Of a stretch of DNA of 64,000 nucleotides, positions 1 to 9,859 are shown piece after piece (positions within the stretch are counted from its first letter, which is position 1; every line of letters begins with the position of its first letter). The stretch lies in NCBI GenBank assembly GCA_021442155.1, contig CM038214.1, positions 26,226,450-26,290,449 on the forward strand, written 5' to 3'. The position numbers and the translations under genes were made by a program. The notes beneath the pieces were generated by a model. That model had not been told where the DNA came from. It did no database searches and worked only from the letters and a program-made list of their open reading frames with translations. Origin of the DNA: Cymbidium sinense. Its lineage: Eukaryota > Streptophyta > Magnoliopsida > Asparagales > Orchidaceae.

Positions 1-289
1 TGAGCTCACCAGTCAAGAAAATTCATCTTCTTTATCTATTAGTAGAAATTCCTATCCTTACCAAATTAGTTTGGTAAAGAAATCATTGATCCTTCGATAG
101 TTAGCACTTTACTATCTTTTGCTATTTTTTTTAGCTAAGGTGCAAAGCAATTTCTTTCATGAGGTACTTTTTGGCAAAGTCTCAATTACTTTGATCCTTG
201 GAAGACAAAGGAAATCTTACTCATTTGTGACTAAGCTTACCATTGATGAGTCACTAAACTCAACCTTAAAAGCACCAAGGGGCAAGAGA
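1..289. other. Left edge, no gene recognised
   Basis: No coding region or RNA gene is recognisable. The short open frame at 119-307 has no family I know. The right edge (from about 270, at the ggggcaagagagagatg text) merges into sequence that resembles the plastid rpl2 intron, so part of this stretch could be more diverged plastid intron or simply host flank. Confidence 0.4.
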
Positions 290-561
290 GAGATGTCTCC
301 TACGTGACTCATAATATGTAGAAGTACTGACGTAATTTCATAAAGTCAGATGACGAAATGGGAGACTTAGGATGTAGAAGATCATAATATGAGTGATTTG
401 ATGGACTTGACTTCCTATATATCCACTCATGTGGTACTGAATCATATGATTAAGATGAGATCCATCTGTCTAGATATTATCATATACAACTAGGATGTCA
501 TATGCTTTGGAAGAAGCTTGTATAGTTTGGGAAGGGGTTTTGATTGAGAAAAAAGTCAACC
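290..561 (+). pseudogene. rpl2 group II intron, 3' part (plastid-derived)
   Basis: The text from the atgtctcctacgtgactca stretch onward matches what I know of the plastid rpl2 intron, including tatatccactcatgtggtac and the end gtttgggaaggggttttgat just before exon 2. The splice junction would fall at about 561/562, before gatatgcc. The 5' part of the intron and exon 1 are not seen. As a nuclear relic it has no splicing role. Confidence 0.75.
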
Positions 562-983
562 GATATGCCTTTAGGCATGACCATACATAACATAGAAATC
601 ACACTTAAGAAAGGTGGACAATTAGCTTGAGTAGCAAGAATTATAACTGATTGCAAAAGAGGGTAAATCAGCCACATTCAGATTATCATCTGGGGAGGTC
701 TATTTGATATCCAAAAATTGCTTAATAACAGTTCAACAAATGGCTATATTATTGGGGTGAACCAAAAAAGTTTGGGTAGAATTGGATCTAAGTGCTGGCT
801 AAGTAAGCATCCTCAAGTCAGAGGAGTAGTTATGAAAATTGAAGACCATCCCCATGGGGGTGGTGAAGGGAAAGTCCCAATTGGTAGAATAAAACCCACA
901 ACCAAGTTATCCAATGCTTGGAAGAAGTAGGAAAAGGCGTGAAGCGATATAGTGATAGCTTTCTTCTTCATTGTTGTAAATAG
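562..983 (+). pseudogene. rpl2: Plastid ribosomal protein uL2 pseudogene (rpl2 exon 2)
   Basis: rpl2 encodes large-subunit protein L2 of the plastid ribosome. Exon 2 starts with the reading MPLGMTIHNIEIT, close to the conserved start of that exon, and later shows [21 protein letters not shown] and the L2 signature [10 protein letters not shown] (about 843-872). The length, about 422 bases, is slightly under the usual plastid exon of about 434. An in-frame TGA lies early (near 630, in the GQLA region), a small deletion shifts the frame after that, and the C-terminal part is shortened after the KPTT motif. The final tag at 981-983 matches the normal stop position. The exon cannot make a working protein. 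The host's functional copy is expected in the plastid genome. Confidence 0.9.
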
Positions 984-1026
984 GAACATTGAAAATTGAA
1001 TTTTTGGAATTGGAAAGAATGTGATG

Positions 1027-1078
1027 GGTGAGCATGAGAATTGAATGGTGGATTCACAATCCACTTGGCTAAATCTAC
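1027..1078 (-). pseudogene. trnH-GUG: Plastid tRNA-His (GUG) pseudogene with two deletions
   Basis: Read on the minus strand, the sequence has the 5' acceptor text followed by tagccaagtggat, then the anticodon stem-loop gtggattgtgaatccac with anticodon GTG intact. It is about 52 bases, against about 75 in the working gene. One deletion of about 13 bases removes the D-arm half between two copies of agtggat, which looks like a slip between direct repeats. A second deletion of about 8 bases removes the 5' side of the T arm. A cloverleaf cannot form. Its position between rpl2 and rps19 is the monocot arrangement. Confidence 0.85.
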
Positions 1079-1195
1079 CCCTTCCCTTATCTAGCTAAAG
1101 GATTTTCTTTTTTTCCATTCATCATTATACTGAAGATTAAGATCAAGATATTGGACATAGAATGCCAATTTCAAAAATGTAAAGAAAGGAGTACC

Positions 1196-1472
1196 ATGAC
1201 ACGTTCACTCAAACTATCACCTTTTGTAGTTAATCATTTATCTCAAAGAATTGAAAAACTCAATAGGAGGGATGGGAGGAGAAAAAAAAGAGTGACTTGG
1301 TCTCAAGCATCTACCATTATACCCACAATGATTAGCCATGCATTCACTATTCATAATGGAAAGGAACATTGACCTATTTCTATCATAGATCGTATGGTCG
1401 GTCACATTAGAATTCACACCTACTCTCACGAAAGTGAGACAAGTGAGAAACGATAAGAAATCTCATCGTTAG
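1196..1472 (+). pseudogene. rps19: Plastid ribosomal protein uS19 pseudogene (rps19)
   Basis: rps19 encodes small-subunit protein S19 of the plastid ribosome. The ATG at 1196 follows ggagtacc, the usual plastid context. The reading begins [15 protein letters not shown], continues with IEKLNRR and [12 protein letters not shown], and reaches HNGKEH, all recognisable S19 blocks. A TGA at 1371-1373 replaces the leucine codon after HNGKEH. Beyond it DRMVGH is still visible, then a frameshift, and the normal stop TAG falls at 1470-1472. The total of about 277 bases is close to the working length of 279, so the gene arrived whole and decayed in place. Confidence 0.9.
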
Positions 1473-1919
1473 TGTTCTACTAAGTCTTCATGTGAAAAGC
1501 CTTATCTTAAGAGTCTTTAGACTTCAGAGTCTTTATCTTATAGTTAGGGTATATGTATATTTCTTTTCTTTTTAGAGTATACTAAGACTTAAACATTTAT
1601 AGTCGAGTATAGGTATATTCAATAAGTATGAACAAACCTACTTCTCTGCTTAGCACTCAGATGAAAATTAACAGATGTTATCTCATGAACAAACCTACTT
1701 CTCAATTATTCCACTTTATAAGAAAATGACTAGAGACATATATTCATTGAATAACTCATTACATAATCCTCCTTTAAAATAATACATTACCCTCTTAAAT
1801 TTATAGAGAGCATTATAATATACAATTATAAATGAAGTTTATAGGACAACCATTTGACCAAATGTGGCTTTGATGTGTAAATAAAGAAGAAGCTCAAAAG
1901 CTCATTATTAAAGTCCATT
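1473..1919. other. Spacer: plastid-like to about 1740, then host AT-rich sequence
   Basis: The first part (the text cttatcttaagagtctttag and after) resembles the plastid spacer beyond rps19. It contains a short direct repeat, atgaacaaacctacttctc, at about 1628 and 1686. After about 1740 the text is plain AT-rich and shows no gene. Confidence 0.45.
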
Positions 1920-2769
1920 GTTGATCTCATTTTAAGCAAGGCTAACACCCATCCTCTTTTTGTACTTAGATCCCAATCCTATATTAAGAATCTCCTCACC
2001 TAGACACTTATGACACTTCATTAGTAATTAAGTGAGTATCAAGCTTAGAACCCAAAAATAAAATGGATAAAATTAAAAAAAATAAGAATAAAATAAAATG
2101 AAATTAAGAACTTAAATCTAAACTAAAACTAAATAGAAACAAAACCTATAAATTAAACTTAAATCAGCTTATGGCTAGAATTAATAACCTAAATTTTTTT
2201 AAGTGAAGGTAAATTGCTCTAAATTCAATGAAATTGAACAAAACACAAGATTAGACATATTTAAAAAAAAATCTAAATTCAATTAACTCCTAAGTAGGTT
2301 AATTTAGTTCATTAACCCAACTAACACATTTAAGCCCTATTTGACCCAAATTCAAACTTTATTAAATAGAAAATTAAATTTAATTGGGATTTAAGTTGGA
2401 TAATTACCCCATTAAGAGCAAGTTAAATCAAATTAAAATCAAGTCAAATTAAACTGTCATAATGGATTAAATCATCGTAATAGCTCAACTAAACCCATAT
2501 CGAAATTGAATCGAGGCCTAATTTGGCAAATTGGCCAAATTCTCTATTAAGATAAAACAAAATTAAATTGAAATTAAACTAAATTATACATTTCAAATCA
2601 CTTTAAGTATAAAATTGAACTTAATCAATCTTTCCATTGGGTCTAATTTGACTAATTTGGTCAATAAACACAAGTGAACCAAATTGAACAAATCAAGCCA
2701 TTTTGGGCTAATCCAAAATAAACATAAATCAATTGTAATCAACTAAACTAGGTCACTTCAAAGAACTCT
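1920..2769 (-). repeat. Repeat block D' (copy 1), rich in caa/gacc motifs
   Basis: Its first 120 bases (from about 1920) match the text at 22262-22390: a shared run of gttgatctcatttt, then the pattern ccatcct-tcttag-atc and acacttct/cattagtaattaag. The following text is a loose repetition of caaattgaacc-like words, as in 22440-23700. No coding region is seen. It is interrupted by the LINE and resumes after 7493. Confidence 0.55.
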
Positions 2770-2781
2770 TTAGACATAATT
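2770..2781 (+). repeat. Target-site duplication, left copy (LINE)
   Basis: The 12 bases ttagacataatt recur exactly at 7482-7493 and bracket the LINE. A T-run, the poly(A) tail of the minus-strand element, follows immediately. Confidence 0.85.
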
Positions 2782-2879
2782 TTTTTTTATAAAGGAAGTT
2801 TTCATTGATCACTTAAAAGATATAAGTAATCCAAAATAGTTCTAAAGAAGAGAAGTGTTACAAAAATCTAGATCTAATG

Positions 2880-3660
2880 TAAAGTAAGTTGATGTTGTCA
2901 TTATGCACAAGGATGGCTAATTTTGGGTCAATATTCCTAGAGATGCAAAAATATTGAGAAATAACTCCTCTTTTGGCCAACATATCGCAAGATAGTTACC
3001 ATCTCTCCATATGTGGGAGAAGGAAACATGCACTTTTAGCAAGTTCTTTAAGACTTTGAAATCATTAATAATAAACTAAGGTGTATAATGTTATTTGTTC
3101 TCTCTAAGTAATTGAATGAAGATCATGGAATCGATTCAATCTAGAATTCACCTGAGATTTAAAGAAAGCAATATTGAGTTCATAAAGGCATGTTGCCACC
3201 TCAATGAAGGGGAGAGAGTGTAGCATAAGGCATAGAAGTGGGAGCATTTACCATCATGTTCCTTAAAGAGTCCACCAATTCTAGCTTTTCTAGTTTTAGT
3301 ATCAAAGCTCCCATCAATGTTTATTTTAATAATGACATGGGATGGATTTTTATAGTATATGATTTCTTATCCCTATTTGGTGTCATCTTCACATGATCCT
3401 AATGTATCCATTAAATGCCCTATTATATTCTCTTCACATGACCCTATTTGGTGTCATTGTGCTTCTTCTCATTTTGGCCATCCATTTGAACCATAGGATA
3501 ATCGAGGGGTGATCAACATGATATTTACACTGAGATATCCTTTGTTTGCTTTCGATTAGATCTTATATTGATTTTTCTTTGTAATTCATGTCAACTTGTA
3601 ATAGGTCTTTAAATGCTCTCCATATTTAGGTGCTGAAGCTAGAATGTATAAAGCAATGTG
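2880..3660 (-). pseudogene. LINE C-terminal zinc knuckle and RNase H remnant
   Basis: Near 3690-3600 the minus-strand reading LCLLCKEDAECIPHCF is the Cys-x2-Cys ... His-Cys block found after plant LINE reverse transcriptases. At about 3345-3250 the reading VIIKINIDGSFDTKTRKARI is the first RNase H motif (DGS), followed by GGLFKEHDGK, which fits the G-G--R---G block. RNase H removes the RNA strand during copying. The domain runs to near the poly(A) end with stops. Confidence 0.82.
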
Positions 3661-4249
3661 GTATACACTCTGCATCTTCCTTGCATAATAAACATATTGA
3701 TGGCATCCTTAATCCTTTAAGCTTGAGTATGTCATCCATTGGATTAAAATTTTGAAATAGTCTCCAATAGAAAAATAAAATCAATGGTTTGATGGTTGGG
3801 TTCCATATTGCATGTCCCCATGGAATTTTTTTAGTTCCTTTCCACCAGCTGCCATAGATAGTTTTGGAGATGGATGAGGCTTTAGATTGTCCTTTTATAA
3901 TATTTTGTGTTACTTTCTATTGGAAAATTGTTGATTTCCTTACATGTACCCAATGGGAGGTGCTCTTTCAATTTTGTTACATTCCAGTTTAATGTATTCC
4001 ATAATTTTAAATTTTATTGTGATTGTTGTGGTCTTCCATTCTTTTTCCAATTGGAAAGTGCCTCTTCCTCAATCTAGTGATCATTCTAGAAATTTATGTT
4101 TCCATCTCCCATGTCCCAAAAATCAGATTTTCAGCCTCTTCTCTTTGCTACATCATATGCTTCCATGTTGAGGAGTTTGATTTCTTTAGTTTAATGGTCA
4201 TTAAGTGAGTTTGTTGGAAATATTTTTATGCCTGAATTCAACCTAGATG

Positions 4250-5700
4250 GAATTTTTCTCTCTAAATTTGATCAACAACTTGATGGTATTGCATCTAATA
4301 TTGTCTGCAATTATTTTGAATTCCAAGCCACCATTACAGATCAATTTGCTCAATTTCTTCCAACTAGCCTAATGCATTGATTTGTACTTTTAGCTCTAAA
4401 TGCATATATTGAGCATCCATTCTATTTTCTTTTGAGTGTTTTTGGGGATTTGTAGTACTTGAGTGGCTTACAATGGAATTGAGTTGATGATACTTTCCAC
4501 CAAAGTGATCCTTCCATCGAATAAAAGGAAAGAGTTCTCTCATGAGTTTAATTTGTTTGGTATTTTATCTATGAGCTCATAGAAAAGGGAAGGCATGAGT
4601 CTTTCTTTGTATAGTTTGATGCCAAGGTAAGTAAAATGAGTAGTGGAATGAATGAAGCATGTGTTTTCTCTGATCATTTCATTTTGTTTTTGGCAATTCA
4701 TTTTAATTTCTCAAAGAAACATTTGTTAGCATTTAGATCCACACCTGATAGTCTTGTGAATTCTTTGATGATTGCCATTTTTGTGTTGAAGAATTTTTTG
4801 CTTCTATTAAAAAAGAGTAATAGAGCAACTACAAAGGCCAAGTGCGTGATCTTAAGGCTGCTTGTGGTGTGAAATCTAATCTCCTTGTGGATGTAGCCTC
4901 CTTATGTAGTTGATTTGAGAGGAGGTCCAAAGCTAATATAAAGAGGGATAGAGAGCGTGGCTCACCTTGCTTAACCCTCTACTAGCTTGGAAGAATCCAT
5001 GTGATTTTCAATTATAGAGGATTTTATAATGGTTGTTCTCAAAAATTCTTTGAATTAGGATGTAAAATTCATTTGAAAAAACTCTTTTTTTAAGTGTTAT
5101 GCGGATGAAGCTCTAGCTAATAGTATCAAAATCTTTTTTGAGATTGATTTTCATCATCACATTCCCTCCTTTTCCTTTTTCTATCATTGTCCTTGATGAG
5201 CTCTTATGCAAGAAATATATTGTCAATTATATTCCTTCCTTTCATGGAAGCTAACTGATTTGGGGAGATAAGGAATGAGAAAAGATTTTCAATTATATTT
5301 GCAATGATCTTACTAATAAGTCTGTTTATGATAGGAGTTAGATAGATAGGCTTGAATTTGTCCCAAGTGTGATTATCTCTTACTTTTGGAATTAAGACTA
5401 CAGAGGAGGTGAAGAAAAAATTATTACTTTCGTATACTCTAAAGAAGCATTATAAATATGGCATAACCTTTGATAGAAAAGAGCAAAAAAACCATCCAGT
5501 CTAACTGCTTTGTAACCATCCATTGAATTGAGTGCATTCAAAATTTCTTCTTCCAAATAGACTAAGATAAGTTCTTCATTGTTGATTGATTCTTTTCAAT
5601 CATAAAGAAGGTTTGGTTGGTGGATTGTGTTGTTGTTGATGGCTGGTTGAGTAAGCTTGAGAAATAGTTCATACAATCCTCAAGAATAATATCTTGGTTA
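4250..5700 (-). pseudogene. LINE reverse transcriptase remnant
   Basis: This is the polymerase of the element. On the minus strand, near 5540-5340, there is a block like LDGFFALFYQ followed by VVLIPKVRDNHTWDKFKPIY, which matches the conserved P-DG-P and LIPK-F-PI-L motifs. Next come SPNQLASMKGRNIIDNIFLA (about 5260-5190) and, at 4850-4740, ITHLAFVVALLLFF followed by KEFTRLSGVDLN. The catalytic motif normally read FADD is FVVA here (4824-4835), so both aspartates are gone. WKKLSKLICNGGLEF (about 4370) is the usual later landmark. Stops and shifts are frequent. Confidence 0.9.
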
Positions 5701-6099
5701 TGAATCCATCTTCTATATGTATCTTTTATTTTGGTTATACATTTTTCTTCTCATTTTTTTAATGGAAGCATGGAAGTATTTAAAGTTCTTCTCTCATTGG
5801 ATGAAAATGTTTGATGAGGCTTTTTGTCTAAGATTGTCTTCTTATCTATCAATGCACAATTGAAAGTTTATCTAAAGTTGCTCTAACTAAGTTTCAAGTT
5901 CATGTCTATCTTGTGTATCCATTTCACCTATATCTTTATCAAGGTTGTTAATCTTGTTCTTAGTGGATTTGATTAGATTATGAATGTTTCCAAATACCTC
6001 TACATTCCATTTTCTGAGAGCTTGAATAGTTGCTTTATGTAGTGACCATAATTTGATCCAAGAGATTTTGTTTTCCACACTATGCCAAGCATTCGATAT

Positions 6100-6840
6100 G
6101 CAGTTGTTAAAGTCAGGATGCATTATCCACGTATTATAGAACTTAAAAGGATGGTGGTTCTATTTAGAGATAAGGCTAAAACTTACTAGAAGTGGGGTGT
6201 GATTAGAGGCAATTCTGGCTAGGTGTTGTACCTCCATTGTGGAAAAGTATGAGTTGCATGTTGAGTTTACAGGAATTATATCAAGTCTTTCAAAAGGCTT
6301 TCCCCTTATCCAACTGAAATAACCACTACAACCATCATCAAATTGGTTATATTCTTCAATGTATTCAATAAATTCAGAGATAATTAATAGGTTTGGTTAT
6401 CTACCTCCTTTCTTCTCAACTAGTCTAGCAATCATATTGAGATCTCCTCCAATCATCCAAGGCCATAATGTGTCAGAGCTAATGTGTTTTACATTTTTCC
6501 AAAGTTCTTTCCTATGCTGTCTATTACAAGTAGAATAAATGATGGTAGCATATACACTTACATTTATATATTGAATGTAGATATGAAGATATTGGTTGGT
6601 ATCAAAGAGAACTTGGATATGAAATCTTGATTTCTAGAATAGCCAGACCTTGTTATTTACATTTGAATGAATGTTGAAGTAGAGAACTATTCTTTTGATT
6701 TTTGGAAAGTTGTGAGTGCTAACTATTGGTTCTGAAATAGAAAGATGTTCAAGGTTATTATGTCTTACAAGATTTTGGAGTCTATTAGTGGCATCAGCTT
6801 TATCAATACCACTAATATTCCATATCAAGAGATTTAACAT
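6100..6840 (-). pseudogene. LINE endonuclease domain remnant
   Basis: The endonuclease nicks target DNA to prime reverse transcription. Starting at the ATG at 6840 the reading MLNLLIWNISGIDKADATNR matches the typical start of plant LINE ORF2 (a WN-R/S-G block, then a run like LVRHNNLEHLSISEP). The frame stops at 6634. Further on, after frameshifts, MHPDFNNCISNAWHS (from 6123) fits the region just after the endonuclease in these proteins. Catalytic residues between the two cannot be assigned because the frame is broken. Confidence 0.85.
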
Positions 6841-7481
6841 GATGGAGGAGATTTTCCCCTAGAGGGTCTTTTGGATGACCCTTCTCCAAATGACTATTCT
6901 TCTATCATTTGATTTTAACTTGCTAGAAAGCTTTTAGTTATTCAATGCTTTTCTAGTTTTACCTTTTGTTCTTGTGGATTTTCCATTCCTCCATGGTTAT
7001 ATTAAGTATATTATCATAATGTTCTTCCTCTAATTTCTCTCTTTGTGAGTTTAATTCTTCTTCCTTCTCAGTGGTCAAGGCTAAAGTTATCAGCTATTGT
7101 GACTTGTTTTTGTTCTCAAATACATTTTGGCGCATTGGATCAGATGTAGTTTGTTTAGTGATGCCAATTGTAGAACCTATCTTAACCATGGATGTGTTGT
7201 ACTCATTAGTGTAATTGATGGTATATTCAATAGGTTATTCATACTTTGTTGTTCACTATAAACTAGAATTATAAGTGCTAGTGATGTGTTGGCTAGTGGA
7301 ATTCCATATTCATTGAAGGCCTCATTAAACTGATTTATGTTTGGTTTTTTTAAATGAAAATTTATCTCTTTGATATTGTTGTTATTAAGTATTTACTGTT
7401 TGGGGATATTCTCCATATTTTACCCTAGATTGCTGTAAGGAAGAGCTAAAAATGTGTTACTATAAGGGGTCTGTAATCTCT
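6841..7481 (-). pseudogene. LINE 5' segment, remnant of ORF1 end
   Basis: Read on the minus strand this segment is Lys/Asn-rich with many stops. It lies upstream of the endonuclease ATG at 6840, where LINEs carry the end of ORF1 (nucleic-acid-binding protein). I see no domain in it. The call rests on position inside the duplicated target site. Confidence 0.5.
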
Positions 7482-7493
7482 TAGACATAATTA
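7482..7493 (+). repeat. Target-site duplication, right copy (LINE)
   Basis: Exact second copy of ttagacataatt, next to the truncated 5' end of the minus-strand LINE. Confidence 0.85.
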
Positions 7494-8560
7494 AAATATA
7501 ATCTAAATTTAAATTGCTCAAACCAAACACTTGACCTAACTCAGCTTAAATTAGGAAGTTGAGTAACTTAAGACAATCATCTTTGTTCAAACACCAAATT
7601 AGACTTTGAAAGGATAAATTCTAGCCATTTCTTTCACATGAGCTATTGTTTTAGCATTAAAAGAAATGAAAGAAAGTCATGGAAAGAGAATGGAAAATAA
7701 GGAAAAAGATACAAACTTCCAAAAAACCAAAATCCCTTCACATCTCCTTCTATCACTCGACTAACTTGACTTTGGGGTGATCTTAATAACTCAATAAACT
7801 CACTCAATGAATCCCAAGCCATTCCAAACTAGTTGTCCACCACCCAAATCATTATTAATGGTGCTTTTTAGCCACCATTAAAGGGAGAAGAAGAGAGTCT
7901 TCGTAAGCTCCCCTTTTGGCATCCTACACCTTCACTATCACCTAAGAAGTTAAACTAAACCTTCCCCTTATTTTTTCACACACAAAAACTCCAAAATTAA
8001 TTAAACCTTAGTCAGGGGTGGTGAAACTTTGTAGTTGGAGCAATTCAAAAGGAGACAAGCAAGCAAATAAATCCAAAGGTTCATCTCAACCTAAAGAACG
8101 ATTTTAAATCAAAAAATTATTTAACATTAGCTTGAGTGAGATAAATTTTAAATCTAATAGTCAACCTCCAGGTATTGCTATTTTATGAATAAAGTTATCA
8201 TAAAACTAAGAAATAACCTTAGATCCCACTTGTCGTTTCAATTTTTAGTAATTTCGGTGCAAAAATGGAATTTTTTGGGAGATTACTAGAAAAGCACCAT
8301 TATGGGAAAAAATTGTCGACCACTCCCCTTAGTTTTTAATGGATTTGAAGAAGAAAAGCTATGGGCCATCCATCCTGGTTGATTCGAATGGACGAACAGG
8401 ATTAGATCCTCAAAAAATAGATTTAAATTAGATATAATCTAGATTGTTAGATCTTTCATTGAAAGGTCTAGGTCAAATCTATTTCCTTCCCAATCCATGT
8501 TAGCTCCACATGGTCAAATCATACATTGATAGATATAAATGAAACCCAATCAACATTGAC
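7494..8560 (-). repeat. Repeat blocks D' end and C' (copy 1)
   Basis: No coding region is seen. The text at about 7850-8000 (gagagtcttcgtaagctcccc ... cttcactatcacc ... aaccttcccctta) parallels 23990-24170 in order and wording. Near 8366-8403 there is a ggccatccatcc ... gaatggacgaaca stretch of the kind seen in the other C blocks. Confidence 0.5.
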
Positions 8561-8599
8561 TGGTTTAAGTAAAAAATAGGGGGATTTTTGGATTTAAAA

Positions 8600-9859
8600 T
8601 TGTAGAATAATCTAATGAACTTAAAATCTTCAAATTTTGTTGGGTATTTTGAGACTAGTTTATATATTATCAAAAAAGATAATTCTTTAATTCATCCCAA
8701 AATTTAAATTCAATTAAAGTAAAAATTTTAAGGATTGAAACTAGTGATAATCCCTACCATATAAAATATTCAAGTCAAATGGGCTTCTAGATTAAGGTTT
8801 ATAAATTTTTAAAGTTTATTGTCTAATTTTGAGTAAATAATTAATTATAATTTTGAAATTATATGAACTCATCAAAATATTTCAAGTCATAATAATGAAT
8901 ATCAAGAAATATAGAAAAATATTTAAACTATAAATTAAAGTTCTCAACTACATTAACTTAGAGATTAATTAAAACTCAATTAATTAACTTAATTATGCTA
9001 AATCTATAAATTTACAAAAAATTAAATAGCTAAAAAATACAAATAACTCCTCTCAATTCACAATCTATTGAGGAATCAAACAAAATTTAAATATCAAAAT
9101 ATTATTAGATATTTTGGCATTAATTTAGAAACTATTAGAAATGATAATTCTTTAATTACTCACAAAATATAAACCCAATTGAACTGAAATTTTTAGGATA
9201 TATTCTTGTAGTAAATATCTACTTTATATATAAACATTTCAAGACATCAAAGCCCTAGTCCAATTGGAATCATTTTTTAGACATCTTAAGGTTAATTAAA
9301 TTAAATAATTAGAATAAAATTATAAAAATTATGAAAATACATTAGAGTGTCTCAAAACATTTTCAATAACATTAGAGACCCTAACAAAATTAACTAAAGA
9401 CTCTAGATTTGATTAAATCACAAAATTACTTAATTACGGCTTCATAGGGCATTAAAATTCAATGAATTGAATTAATTAAGTCAAAAATTTAAAAGTTCAT
9501 AAAAATTTAACAATTAAGCCAAAAATATAAATAATCATTTTCTCTATTCATATTTTAGAGAAAACATTTAACAAAATTAAAAGCTTAAATTTTATGAAAT
9601 ATTTTGGCTTTAATTTTGATATTATCAATAAAGATAATTTTTAACTTACTCGCAAAATACAAACTCAATTGAATTAAAGTTTTGAGGTAGAAACTTTGTG
9701 CAAATATCGATTTAGCATAAAGATTTCAGTCAAAGCACTAGATTGAGAGTTGTAATTTTTAGATATATTAGAGATATTTAAATAAAATAATTAATATAAA
9801 ATTCATGAAATCATAAAATACACTAAAATGATTTAAAACATCTTAATAACATTAGAGAC
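8600..9859 (-). repeat. AT-rich tandem array B', about 480-bp units (left part)
   Basis: The word gataattctttaatt, with its flanks (ctattagaaat before, cacaaaatataaac-caattgaa after), recurs at about 8678, 9143 and 9633, giving spacings of about 465 and 490. Each unit also carries aataacattagaga near its end. The array is cut at about 9860 by the copia LTR and resumes at about 13735. Confidence 0.7.

Larger units (their letters stand above)
270..1740 (+). other. Nuclear insertion of plastid DNA (NUPT), rpl2-trnH-rps19 segment
   Basis: The segment runs in plastid order: rpl2 intron end, rpl2 exon 2, the rpl2-rps19 spacer with trnH-GUG on the opposite strand, rps19, and the spacer after rps19. 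In monocot plastids trnH sits between rpl2 and rps19 inside the inverted repeat; in most eudicots it does not. All three genes are broken by stops and small deletions, and many differences from the usual plastid text are C-to-T or G-to-A, as expected of methylated nuclear DNA. A transfer through the mitochondrion cannot be excluded. The right border is uncertain; plastid-like spacer text seems to run to about 1740. Confidence 0.88.
2782..7481 (-). mobile_element. LINE (non-LTR) retrotransposon, decayed
   Basis: This minus-strand element of about 4.7 kb lies between 12-bp target-site duplications. In its own direction it holds the tail end of ORF1, an apurinic-type endonuclease (about 6840-6100), a reverse transcriptase (about 5700-4250), a Cys/His zinc knuckle (about 3640) and an RNase H (about 3340-2900), and ends in a short poly(A). 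This domain order is that of plant L1-like LINEs with RNase H. ORF1 is shortened at the 5' side, so this is a 5'-truncated insertion. Every domain has stops and frameshifts, so it is not mobile. Confidence 0.92.

Noticed and set aside
4636..4872. 78-codon plus-strand frame
   Set aside because: Antisense shadow of the LINE reverse transcriptase on the minus strand.
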